Assembly (NCBI RefSeq): GCF_030463565.1
Contig: NC_134643.1
Location: 82,969,721-83,033,720, forward strand
Source of the DNA: Pelecanus crispus
Lineage: Eukaryota; Chordata; Aves; Pelecaniformes; Pelecanidae
Direction: 5' to 3'
DNA length: 64,000 nucleotides
Numbering within the stretch: the first letter of the stretch is position 1; each line of letters starts with the position of its first letter. Positions 52,740 to 64,000 of the stretch are shown piece after piece. The position numbers and the translations under genes were made by a program. Below the pieces are notes generated by a model. It was not told where the DNA came from and ran no database searches. It saw only the letters and a list, made by a program, of their open reading frames with translations.

Positions 52740-53480
52740 CTATTTCCGAGCCCTCTACCGCTCGGGCATGCGGGAGGCAGGGCAGGGCCAGGAGGAGCAG
52801 CTGCTGCGCGGGGGGCTGAGCGCTCTGGGGCTGGAGCTGGTGCTGGACTTCATCAACACCTCCTGCCTGGCCAGGCTGGAGCAGGAGGAGGGGGGCGATG
52901 AGGAGCCCCCTTTGCTGGAGGAGCTGGTGGAGGCCGCTTCCTACCTGCAGGTCACGCCCTTGCTCCGCCTGCTCCTCTCCCAGGTGAGGCTGGGCAACTG
53001 CTTCGAGCTGCACCGCCTGGCTCAGGTCTACGGTCTCCAGGACTTGCACGATGCCTGTCTAGACTTCATGGCCACCCATTACCATCAGGTGCTGCGGAGG
53101 CCCGATGCCCAGCCGCATCTCCTGCCCCATGCTCTCCAGCAGCACCTGAAGGAGAGGCGGATGAGGGGCACCGCCACCCTCGTGGCCATCGGGGACTTCA
53201 TGGGTGCCTCCTCCTTGGGCCCGCCTCCGGGCTGTCACCCTCAGGCGGAAGCTCCCTGGTCTATGCTGAGGTACGATGAGGAAGCGCAGAGGTGGCTGCC
53301 TCTGGCCAACAATCTGCCCCCTGATCTGGTGAACGTCCGAGGCTATGGGTCGGCGATGCTGGACAACTACCTGTTCATCGTCGGGGGCTACAGGATCACC
53401 AGCCAGGAGATTTCGGCTGCCCATTGTTACAACCCTTGCCTAAACGAATGGAGTCAGCTGGCTTCAATGAACCAGAAGAG
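52588..53480 (+). CDS. KLHL42: KLHL42 coding exon 1
   Basis: This exon holds 297 codons plus two bases, ending before the donor GTAACC. It contains the BTB domain, the BACK-like region (LGNCFELHRLAQVYGLQDLH) and the first Kelch motif (GYGSAMLDNYLFIVGGYR). It is very rich in G+C and CpG, in contrast to the AT-rich surroundings. Confidence 0.95.
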
Positions 53481-56400
53481 GTAACCCCTGCTCCCTGAAG
53501 TACATGTGTGTCCATGTATATCGTCAAAATAGGCCCTGTTGAGTCACGTGGTGTTGACCGGACTCAACAGTCCGAGAAGTGATTCAGACCTGTCTCTGTG
53601 CCATGAATCACCCGTGTCTCTTGCATCATGTGGTGGGAAGGACCGCAGCGCTTGGCGATGGCTTGGCAACGTGCCACCGGCTAGGCCTGGCTAACCTTGT
53701 CTTTGCCGGCAACAGTCATCCCACCGCCACACAACGCTGCTGCCTCTTTCCTGCTTAGGGGCCCCCCTCTGCACGGCGTGGGGAGCTGCTGTGGCAAGGA
53801 AAGGGGGAGGAGGAGAGGACTTTGTTGCGTAAGTGCTGGTGGTTAAGGCCTCAGCTGTGGGAGAGCATGAGGAGGTAGGCATCAGCAGAGGAGGACTGTG
53901 CTACAGCTCTCCGCCATGTGTGATCATTCACCTCGGTGTGAAAAGGTGGTAGGCTCCCACTTTTCATTTAAATTGCAGTATGCAAGGAGCCAGTCTCTCC
54001 AAACAGCTGTCTTGCTGGTAGTAGAAATTATCTCTAAAACCCAAAGATGAAAAAAAAAAAAGTAAATTTTTTCTCTTAATTTGTGGTATATTTTAACTGC
54101 AGTACTTTACGTGACAAGAATTTTTACTGCTCTTAGTGGGAAGGTACAGTCTACCAGAGCTAGAGGTGGCTGAAAAATTTTAGTGGAGCAGTTTTTCATT
54201 GGTTTGTACTTTCATAAAAATCTGAATGTTTTGTAGGCCTGCATTTCAGTGAAATAGTCACCAGAAAAATGTCAGGAAGACTGTGAGAAATTTCTCACTT
54301 TATGAGAATATTTTGATCTGGGAAACATTCATCATTTTGACAATTTCACTTTTCCCTGTATCCTTTTGAATAGTTTGTTTGACATTTATGTTTAAGTATT
54401 CAGAAACACTTGTAATAATTTATGTTTGAAAGAGTAATAGGGAGCTAGCCCTGAGGGAGACCCAAGAAGAGAGGCCATCTCCCTGGCCAAGGTTGTGGCT
54501 GCTCTATCTTAATCATGCTGCAGAGTTATCAAAACACAGACTTTTACTTCATTGAAACAAAACGTTTCTGTTATCCAAAGTGAACTTCCTCACTGATTCC
54601 ATTTTAGAAAAAGTGTTCAAATTTTTATCTTCTCTGTAACAAGTAAGGAGGCCAAAATTCACTGTAGAATGGAAAATGCTCTTCTCCATCCAGTAAATTC
54701 AAGGAGCATCCAGAGACCTTAGCCATTGACATAAATGCTTCATATCTCGGTAGTAAAGCTGCAGTCGCCATTCCAGTCTGTATTTAGCTCTTGCCAGCTA
54801 AAACCCCTCTGTCGTGGTTTAACCTGATTGAGAGCACATTGGCCTCAGTAGGAAAGGACGATGGGGTCAGCCCACACAGTGTCTCCTGTGGAAATTAACT
54901 TAAACACAGAAGTCCCACATTGATCAGGTTACAAAGTTTTGGCATTGTTTCGTGTGATGTGTATAGCAAGAGAGATGTTGTTACGTGCAATGATTCTGCA
55001 GCATGGTGAACGAGGGCTTGATAAAAAAATGCTTTTTCTAGGCCCTTTTTTCATCTTATGACCTGACTGTTCAAACTCTGTATCAGCATTTTTCCCTCCC
55101 CACTTCCCTTTTTTTCTAGGATATATCATCATATCTGAAATAAGCACATGGATATTTTCTCCTTATATTACTATTTTCAACTGCACTGCCATACCAACTT
55201 AATCTTGAAGCCCATCACAGGTGACAGCAAGGTATTGCTTAGCATAGAATTTCACATTGGCCATTTATGGCAGCAAAGTAGTATGTGAATGGATATTTTT
55301 GGAATAGTCTCTATTCTTACATTTCATGGTAGTTATTTCAGGTCAAAAAGAACCCAGAATTACATCTGCCTCTAGATTGCAAGGTTGCAAGTGAGTACAT
55401 TGCTCGCTGAATGATAAGCAGGGGAAGTTTTTTCATGGAAACTGCTGACCCCTTCACAAAACATGCTTTTGACTTTAACATCTTCATGGACTCTCGACTC
55501 TGAAATTGTTAATTATTATTTTTTCTATCCAACATAACATTTGAGCTCTTTGATGACCAGCTTGACATTCAGTGGCCAGAACACAGGACGGGATGGCCTG
55601 TGCCATAGGAGTCAAGAGCAATGAGGTTTTTAGGGTCAGGGAGTTTGCATTCAACAGGAACAGGACTGATGCCTGTCTGCCGCACAGATGTGCTGCAATT
55701 AGATCTGCACTTTGCTCGGCATTGTATTTTTAGTTTGTTATGCTGTAGTAAAAAAAGCAGGGCAGTTGCCCAGCGTGCTGCTTAGGAATTACAGTCATGT
55801 GACTGTCTGCCAAATCAATTTATGTCAGCTGATGTAATTACATCCCATGGATGAATTTTTTTACATACTACTGAAGTTGGTTTGACTTCAGGCAATGTTT
55901 TAAGAGTATCTGGATCTGGCCTATATGAATGGATGCGTATGTTGGCCTCAAGAGAAGGCTGAGGAGTTATGGAAATAATTGTGCTGATTTGCTGTTAATA
56001 TAAGAAGTTCTCTGTCCTCAACAAACCTTGTAAATTCTATTATCTTTAATTATTTTCATTATTATAATATAGAATCCCAGGATGCTGAGGTTCTCTACAC
56101 ATGCATAGATGAAATAGTCCCAACTTACTTCTAAATAGAAGACAAAAGCCATCAGATGTATACCGAATACTTAGCAGCCGTTCTAGTTCAAGTTATAGCT
56201 GTTAGCTTGCTTTCTCGATGTAGAGGTCTTATTACTGTAGTTTCACATTTGTTCACAATAGGTAACTTCTGTATATTATTATTATTATTATTATATTATG
56301 CCCATATAAGCTTGAGAAAGTGTTATTCCCTATTTATGCATACGCAAGGGAGATAAAATAATTTGCTCAGGCTCATATAGGAAGCCTGTGACTGAGCCTG

Positions 56401-59400
56401 GAATTTCTCATCATCTGAGGGCTAAATCTGATGCTGGTCACAAATGGTCCATAACAGATCACAGTTTCTAGATCTTTTAATTCTAGAGATATTGCTGTAC
56501 TTCGAAAAGTGTGTTCAGAGAACTACTTGGGCTTTTTAGTGGAAGAAACTTCATGTAAGTGTTGCCCAAGACCTCTCGTGGTCTTTGGGGACAGAAAGGT
56601 AACAAGGCACTTTGGGGACTGTTCGAGTAATGCCCTTCAATACTTTGCCATACTTTTCTTTAAATTGATGCTGTCAGTTGAAATTTGCTATTTAAAAAAT
56701 AATATACCCATAGGATTTCTACTGCATGTGCCAGTTACAGCTGTATATTCCGTTTTTATTTTCCTTCAGAACACTCATGGCAGGTAAATCTTCTAGGCTT
56801 GGAAGACCCTTGTAAGCCCCTGGCTGGGATTATACACATGCATGTGGAACGTGTTTTTTGTGAGCAATCTGTGCCTGAACTGCTGCCACTCTGAGGGCTC
56901 TTACAGTAATATAGGAGAGGATGCTCCTGGGGAATGGTAGTGGTTTATGAAACCTTCTCTTTCCACATTTTTTAGTATTTTTTTCACTCAAAATTCCTCT
57001 GCATTTGGGGGAAATAGACTTTTCAAAAACTTTTAAGTTAGAAATATTCATATCACATTTCTCACAAATGTATCACACACTTCCAAAGCTAAAGGTTGGA
57101 TGCAGTATGCTCTGCAGACTCATATAAGGAATGTAAAAAATAAAAAAAAAAAGTGGTTCATGCAAAAAGTGTAGAGTGCTTTGCAATTGCCTTTGTAACT
57201 GTGCTTTTATGATTCTTCATCTCTGTTGTACATGCTTTAACTCTAGAATAAAGAAGTCATCTGATTTGTGAGAAATTTTAAGGCTAAAGTTGATCATTTG
57301 GCAGGAAGGAACCACAGGTTAGTTAGTCCAACCTTCCTGCTCTACAGCAGGACCAAGCTTACCTTGCAAGTACACGTCTAACTTGTTCTTGAAACCCTCT
57401 GGCAATGTAGATTCCAACCTTCTTCCTCCCAGGTAACTTGTTCCCATGTTTAGCTACCCTTCTGATCAGGAAGTCCTCTGTAATATCTATGCTAACTTTT
57501 TCTTGCTGTATACTAAATGAATGATATCTGACAGTGAACAAAAAGAATGCTTGCTGTCCTCTTTATGGCCGCTTTCATAGTGGCCTCCTACAGATACATT
57601 TATGGCTGTTAATGCAATCCAGAACAATGTAGGTTTTTTTGCAAGTTGTTGAATGTTGTCTTGTATTCAGAAAGCTAGGCACTCTGACCCCCAGATCCTA
57701 TGCATTTGTGCATTAATTTTTCTTCCTTCCTGCATATAGTGCTTTGCACTTGTCTTTATTGAATGAAAAATGTTGTATTTTGAACTACGGTAAAACCCCA
57801 CAGCTCCCTCTTCCTTGTGTTCCTGGGGTTCCTTTCAGAGGAAACAAGGGACATCAGAAGACAGTTCATACCCGGTCTTATCCCAACAAGAAGGGTATTC
57901 ACTAGGCCTGGCATTTGGAAAGTACTTTTGATCCCCCAAGTTTAGATAACTCACTGGTGTGAGTGGAGTTATATCGCAGTTGAGTCTGACAGACTGTTCA
58001 GCTCTGTTGTTTCCAAGCTGTAGTCCATGGAACAGTTGTTAGTTGTGGAGAGCTGGCTGGTTGCTCAGTGTTTGCTTTCCTTGTTTCCAGCTGCTCCAAC
58101 ACATTAAAAGAGTATAAAAATACACTAAATATTTCCTAATGTTCACTCTCCATAAAAACACCTGCCGTTATTGGCATAGAAAGGTGAATGGCAGAAGTTT
58201 TTCATGACATTTGAGCCATTGTCCAAACTTTCATATAAAGTGTGCTGATGGATACTTATGGCTACTTTTGCATAAAATGAACCTTATAGTTAATGTGTTC
58301 CATAAATCTGAGATACTTCCACTGCATGTCATCCATTCTAACAAGTGTTGGAAATGGTTAAATGACTGACACAAATGTACGTGGCCTCCTTCTAGAATAA
58401 CTGAAGTTGAAAGTTGTGCCATACATCTTTCACCAGATAGTTTTCCCTGTGCTGCAAGAAGCAATTCAGTGATATGAAGGCCATCAAGGAAAAACTGTAT
58501 AAATTACCTCCATTCAGATAAAATATTAAGAGGCTACAATTAGAGGGTGGCTGGAGAAGCACATGTGAATTAGGAAACCTGAATTCTTTAATGTTCTGAC
58601 ACTACACACTTATTTAGTTAATTCATGTCCTCTGTGGCAGAACTTGTAGCATGTTTATAAAGTGGCTAGATCTTAGAATAGGGAAACACTATCTGTGTGT
58701 GTGTGAACTCATTTTTTAAGCAAAAAATGCTGCGCCATCTCCATCATAGGCACAGAGTTACAGACTTTCTAACGTACTTTAGATTTTAAAGAATTGCTTG
58801 GAAAATGCATTTATATTTGTGGATTTTTTTTTTCCCCCTCTGTTAATTTTTGGATTTTTTTTTTCCCACTGTAACTTTTAGAACAGGTACATTGCTTTGA
58901 AAATCACAATGTTTTGCAAGTAATTATCCCCATTTCATACCCACTATTGATTGCCATGTTATTCTGGATTCTCGAAGACGGAAAACATAATTGCTGTAGA
59001 GAGGAGATGAACAGAGTGACCTAATCGTAAATGTCAGCAAAAAAAAAAAAAGAATAAAAAGCAATTAATTCCTTCAAAGGAGCATTTTAGTTTCCAAAGC
59101 TATATCAGGATGACAAGAACAAAATGATTCCATCTGGAAACAAATTCTTTTTCCAAATATATTTAATAAAAAGAAATTGCAGGGCAGTCTGCTGCTAGGC
59201 AGGGTTCATTTTGTCCAGACAAAATCCTGCAAAACTACTTAGCGGTAAGTTTTGAATCTTGGATTCATGCAGAATGAAACTCACTTTACTTCTCAGCAGG
59301 CCAATGCAAGTCTAAAGCACCACTTCAGTTTTACAGACATAACATAACACAGTTCCACATTTGGCTTTATGCTGAGCTGGTGCCCTCCAGTGACGTTTGA

Positions 59401-60620
59401 CACATTTAGTTAATTGGGATACTGGATGGTAAAATCTCGGTTTGGCTCAGCAGTAGAGAAGGAAGTATCTTTCTAGGCAATGAGACTGTTTCTCATCTTT
59501 TATTAGACCAGCTTCCATAGCTGGAAGGCACAGCTGAGCATGCAAGCCCTCTAACTTCAAGCCCTCCAATTTCTTCCTACAGACTTGCACCTTTAACATC
59601 GATAGACCATTTGTTTCTGCCTATATTATCTTAAAACTGTAAGCTGTAAGGCTTCTTGTGCTTCACTAATTAGGAAGTTGCTTTGCCATGCGTGAAATAT
59701 AACAGCACAATGGAACAGAGTAAGAAACAAAAGAACAGGTCATTGCCTTTGGAATGCAATGTGTTTTGTTTAACTATGGGTGGAACATCAATTTACAGAC
59801 ATATCTTGCTTCAGTGGGATGGAGGATGTATTTCGTAGTTTAATAGTTTAATACTGAATAAGGTACAGGAGATTCTCTCTTCCTTCTTTTGCAGCACACG
59901 ATTCAACGTGTACCACTTTAAATTTCTGTTTATTAGGGTTATTAAAGAGATTTTATATTACAGACCGAGACGAGTACACATTCTTAAGCACTCATCAAGT
60001 CTTGTTTGAAATTTCTGCAATTTTAACTAAATATACACACAGTCCTTGACCGTGTGTATATATAATATGTTTTTCTCTACTAAATGTACTTTACTAAAAG
60101 CCTAGTAAAAATGAGACATATACTGAACACATCAGTTAACTAGACATTTAGAGCTCAAACTGTGACAGACTGAAATCCAAAATACAATATTCATCAGTCT
60201 CAGCATCAACATCCAGAATGTCACTAGTTACTGTCCTAAGTAATTACAGTGTAATTACAGAATTTTGGCCTTGCACAGAAGGATTTAGATGCTGTAATAT
60301 ATGAAGTGATGGTACAAGTTGTAAGTGATGATGAGTATGTTGGAGCCTGGATAGGAAGAACTTTGTCTCCTATGTTTTTCTGTACATCTATTTAACCTAT
60401 TTCAATGCTGCAATCTTTTCTTTCAGGTCCAATTTTAAGCTTTTGGCTGTAAATGGAAAGCTCTATGCCATCGGTGGTCAATCCCTTTCCAACGTGGAGT
60501 GCTATAACCCAGAAAATGACTGGTGGAATTTCGTAGCATCCATGCCAAACCCTCTTGCAGAGTTCTCAGCTTGTGAGTGCAAGGGCAAGATCTACGTTAT
60601 CGGAGGATACACTACACGAG
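52588..60620 (+). CDS. KLHL42: KLHL42, BTB-Kelch CUL3 adaptor (3'-partial, two exons)
   Basis: KLHL42 (also KLHDC5) is known as a substrate adaptor of CUL3 ubiquitin ligase; its described substrate is the katanin p60 subunit, which ties it to microtubule severing and mitosis. Coding exons are 52588-53480 and 60427-60620, joined in frame across a GT-AG intron. Residues about 29-135 are a BTB domain (CYPVCKRKLIEQSDYFRALY near its start), followed by a BACK-like helical part and the first Kelch blades (FIVGGY near 263-268, YAIGGQ near 311-316, IYVIGGY near 353-359). The ATG is preceded by an in-frame TGA at 52582-52584, so no longer N-terminus is possible in this frame. Residues 10-28 are an acidic and Gly/Ala run absent from the mammalian protein as I recall it. 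About 140 C-terminal residues must lie in exon 3, beyond 64000. Confidence 0.95.
56274..56296 (+). repeat. (ATT)n microsatellite
   Basis: About seven tandem ATT units in KLHL42 intron 1. Confidence 0.8.
57290..57790 (-). mobile_element. Ancient CR1-like LINE remnant (in KLHL42 intron 1)
   Basis: GTTAGTTAGTCCAACCTTCC near 57320 and CAGATCC near 57692 followed by GCACTTGTCTTTATTGAATG near 57745 resemble older amniote CR1-type elements in reverse orientation. No frame survives. The family assignment is from memory and edges are uncertain. Confidence 0.5.
58814..58875 (+). repeat. Imperfect tandem duplication
   Basis: Two units of the form GGATTTTTTTTTTCCC, separated by TGTTAATTTT-type sequence, sit side by side in KLHL42 intron 1. 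Confidence 0.6.
60427..60620 (+). CDS. KLHL42: KLHL42 coding exon 2
   Basis: A 194-nt exon after TTTCTTTCAG. It completes the split arginine codon, then reads SNFKLLAVNGKLYAIGGQ, a Kelch blade, and ends CKGKIYVIGGYTTR plus one base before the donor GTAGAA. The remaining exon was not found up to position 64000. Confidence 0.93.
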
Positions 60621-63600
60621 GTAGAAAGCTTGCTTTTACTTTTTTGTTTTTTTAACCTGATTGCTTCTAAGACCCAGATCATTTTCTTCTCTCTTTCAGG
60701 ACATCTTTTGAACTGATGTAGAAAGCTGTGTAATACTCATTAAAACATGTAGAAATAAATCACTGGTAGAAAATAATTGACAAATGGAAAAAAAAAACCC
60801 AACAAGCTCTGTCATACAGGAATCAGATTTTTGTTTTTTTTTCTAGGTCTTATATGGACCTGGGGCTCTGTTATTCTGAGGGAACAGAGTGATGGGTACT
60901 TCAGCATGCAGCTTAGCCCTCCTTTTTTTAGATTTTGGTCATACAGTAGAAAGAGACAACAGATACACTTTGTTTAATTTTTAAATACCTGTTTTGGACT
61001 GTCAGAAGGAAAAATATGAAGAAAATATGTGCCTGCATTATTATTTCTCATGTATTAATAGATGTCATGATCCTTTCACTACAGCATTTCAGTATTTCTC
61101 AGGCAAATTCAAGCTGTAGGTAAGATTTTCAGTGCTGAAATAACTTAATTGAATAATTAATCAAAAGCTTAAGCAAGAACCAACTTTTTTTACTTGCTTC
61201 CTTTCAACACCCTGTTTTCTGAGGATACTGTACAGAGTGGAGGATTTGAAGTTGCTTTCTCTCCTGACAATTTCTTTTTCTTTATCCAGTGGAAAAACAA
61301 GCTACTTAAAAAGAGCTGCCATTTGTTCATTGCTTAACCACATAGTGCCGTTCTTTGGGAGGAATACCATTTTCTCAGAGTTCTAGAAGTCAATTTTTTT
61401 TCATGTCAAATGTTTAGTATTTATCAGGATTTCCTAAATTTAAATTCCTATCTCTAGGCCTTTGCCCACTTCATTTGAGCACAGTAGTTTTAAACTTTTT
61501 TCCAAATAAAGAATAAAATTAGAAGAGAGATCAGCTTTTCCAGAGAGCACTGCAATCAAAGCTAAACTGACTTTAGAACAAGCTGTCCCTTCTAGTGTCT
61601 GAGCAGATTTTAGCTCTGAACCATTATAAGGTTTATAAAAGATACATTTCCACCCCTCATGGATCTTGTGGTAATGATAACCTTCAAAAGCATTTTATCC
61701 AGTCCATTCTGACCCAGAACCTGGTGGCTTCACTGAGGAAAACAAAAGATATCGGAGTGTTTGTGTCCATGTGGAGGGCCATGCCGTGGTGTGCTCTGCA
61801 GTCCCAGTCCTCTGGTCATCCCCACTAAAGGATCTGTTGGGATGCATTGTGCTCCCTGATGTCCAGCGCTAGGACTGAAGGATGTCTGGCACACACACTT
61901 GCTGTGCTGAAAAGTCAGACCCAAGGAAGCATCCTATGAGACAAGAGAGCAGAGAACAAGGAGGAGGGGCTGGAACAAAGAGTAATGGGAGGACTTGTCT
62001 CTAGAGACCAGAGTTAGGGATTTTGTAATTTTTATCTAGAGAAAGAGAAAGAAGTGGTAAGAAGAAAAAGCTCTGCTTTGATTAACAGTGCTACTAGATT
62101 GCGGGAGTGCCAGCTTTTCTTCTACATCCCCTGTGCTTTGCAAGTTCCTTTTCTGGTGCTTGTGCTGTTCTTTCTTCAAGCTGCCTATTCCTGGTGTCAT
62201 GGATAGGAAGATCAGCACGTTGCTGATGCAGATCCTATTCCCTTAAAATTCATTTACAAAGTGTGTGTAGTCAGGATTGCTGCCCTGTGTCGAGCTCCTT
62301 ATTCGGTACTTGTTACCTGTGGTTTCAACTGAAGAAGGATAGTGAGTTACCTCTTGCTTCTTCCACACTTCAGGGGATTGCCACCGACCTGCAGGCCTCT
62401 CTTTTCCTAGATCTTTTCTTAGGTCTTTTCCTAAAGGCTGTTTTTAATGAAAATGGGATAGTAAAACAGTATAAAGTTGTGAGCAGTAGTTAACTAGCAC
62501 ATTTAGGCTTATGTTTAAATCCAAGACTGTTCAGGACAACAAATGCCCATGCTTGTTGTAAATAAAGACCCTTTCCTCAATGAGGGTCTAGAATCAGTTT
62601 TTCTGTGACACCTTGGCTTAGGACAGCTATCAGGCTTAGAAACCAGAATAGCTGCAATTACACTGGTGATTCAATTACACTGATGATTTTCCTTCCAAGT
62701 TATGCAGATGTGGAGGGTGTTAAGGCATAACTATCTGAGAGGTGCTGAGGTTCATTTTTTTTCACTACATTCACTAAATAAAACACATGCAGCAATTAAT
62801 TTTCTTTTTTGTTTGTTTGGGTTTTTTTGGTATTTCTGCATATACCTCAGCAAGACTGAGAGTAGTTTTGGTAGGTTTTGTGGATTATTTTTTTGATCTG
62901 CGTAGAGCCTTCTCCTGAGACTACACTTTCCAAAAAATAGTAAGATCTGGAATTTCCCGCTGTAAATTATAATGACACTTCTTGAATGAAGAGCCTCCTT
63001 CCAGTTCTCCGCTCTCACTAGTGAACCTAGATCCTAATAGAAACTCCATGTTAGGAACTGTAATGTTCATGTTTTCTATTGTGGGTTTAGGTTTTTTTTG
63101 TTTCAGTGGATATAAAAGACCCAGGCTCTGGACAGAGCAAATGAGGTCCATATTGCAATAGACTTCCATTTCATATGCCCCCTCTCAAACCATAGCACTT
63201 TTCAGCTGGGAAGATTACTGCTATAGATAGACATAGAACTTAATTACTAGAAATGTTAGATTTTTTTTCCCCCCTAATGAGTCAGAGAAATATACGTTAT
63301 TTGTAGACAAAGATCATCTATATGTAGAGCTTTGATCAGCAATTTCATAAAGCATTGCCATGATATTTTTCCTCTTTTTTCCATTATTTCATGTGGATTA
63401 GGTGTTCAGGAAGGCAATGTACAGTAATAGGCAATGACTGAAAGTTGTCAGAGTGCAAGCAAATGTTATAGCAGCACCTCCCTTATCATGCTGCTAATGC
63501 ACTTCATTCATGACAATCTAGTTGTATTTATGGCTATTTATACCTGTGCCTTTACAGAACTTGTCAGTATGTCACCGTCTGCTGTTCCACTTGGGAGCTC

Positions 63601-64000
63601 ATCTGGAGATCATCATGCAGGATAGACTTGTAATATGGAGCAGATTTTATTAAAAGACCAGGCTGGAGTCTGCAAACCTGTTGCCGCTTGTCACTTCAGT
63701 TTGGATTTATTGTCACTTCAGTTTGGATTTAAGCTCAAGTCTCCAGAGACTGAAACTGAATTTACTAGCTAACGAGTCCTGTGCATTCTGTGTTAATTTA
63801 GTGAAACCTTGGACACAGCCAGGCTCTCCACTGCACCATAAATCAGGGTGGTATTGTAACAATTTTGTAGAATAACAGTATTGCAAACACATGCATCCAC
63901 TGAATTATAACTGAAGTACAGATACAGCTTCAGCTTTTTTCTGTGCCTCTGTCTGATGCTGGAGCATGGAGTTCCTGGTTCTTAAATGATTTTGACAATG
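60621..64000 (+). other. KLHL42 intron 2 (partial)
   Basis: The intron continues past the window end. I looked for the last Kelch exon and did not find it. The only structure noted is the 22-bp tandem duplication. Confidence 0.7.
63688..63731 (+). repeat. Perfect 22-bp tandem duplication
   Basis: Two identical 22-bp units beginning TTGTCACTTCAGTTTGG are adjacent, 63688-63709 and 63710-63731. Perfect identity suggests a recent slip or an assembly artefact. Confidence 0.85.

Larger units (their letters stand above)
52030..53480 (+). promoter_or_regulatory. CpG island covering the KLHL42 promoter, 5' UTR and exon 1
   Basis: The sequence changes abruptly from AT-rich to GC- and CpG-rich near 52030 and stays so through the first exon. 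There is no clear TATA box, as usual for a CpG-island promoter. A pyrimidine tract with a long T run lies at 52310-52370, and five GGCCC units lie at 52453-52480. The transcription start is probably between about 52200 and 52560, but the sequence does not fix it. Confidence 0.75.
53481..60426 (+). other. KLHL42 intron 1
   Basis: A 6.9-kb intron holding the ancient CR1-like remnant and microsatellites entered separately. No other gene is visible. Confidence 0.75.

Noticed and set aside
52171-53049. 292-codon open frame on the minus strand opposite KLHL42 exon 1
   Set aside because: It is the antisense of GC-rich coding DNA and the CpG island, rich in low-complexity Pro/Lys, and matches no family.
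54812-54830. LTR edge, TGTCGTGGTTTAACC
   Set aside because: It resembles the edge of family 1-like LTRs, but the match stops after about 15 bases and no LTR body follows.

Overview
The window is a piece of a bird nuclear genome. It has spliced vertebrate genes with GT-AG introns, many CR1 LINE copies ending in the octamer ATTCTATG, and several solo long terminal repeats (LTRs) of avian endogenous-retrovirus type. The gene order MRPS35 (+), MANSC4 (-), KLHL42 (+) is, from memory, the same as on human chromosome 12p11. I cannot name the species; the LTR set suggests a neoavian bird rather than a chicken relative, but that is inference.

Layout. Positions 1-25809 hold seven exons of MRPS35, a mitochondrial small-subunit ribosomal protein. 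The 5' end of the gene lies to the left of the window. Its introns carry a solo LTR (1907-2473), a long decayed CR1 split by a second, different solo LTR (3690-6311, LTR at 5490-6026), and a young CR1 with an open reading frame (12792-13510). Positions 25810-36105 are intergenic, with two more copies of the first LTR family (28407-28976 and 32677-33253). MANSC4 lies at 36106-41775 on the minus strand and is complete: three coding exons, 350 codons plus stop, with a signal peptide, a MANSC domain and one membrane span. Positions 41776-52000 are gene-free. A CpG island and the first two coding exons of KLHL42 follow at 52030-60620; the rest of its Kelch domain lies to the right of the window.

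The three genes have unrelated jobs: mitochondrial translation, an uncharacterised cell-surface protein, and a CUL3 ubiquitin-ligase adaptor. They are neighbours by conserved synteny, not an operon. I found no evidence for a new multi-gene system. The points most worth a second look concern mobile elements and gene control: a perfect cAMP-response element kept in all three copies of one LTR family; one copy lacking the target-site duplication the others have; two CR1 insertions abutting the tail of another CR1; and an overlapping upstream reading frame at KLHL42.
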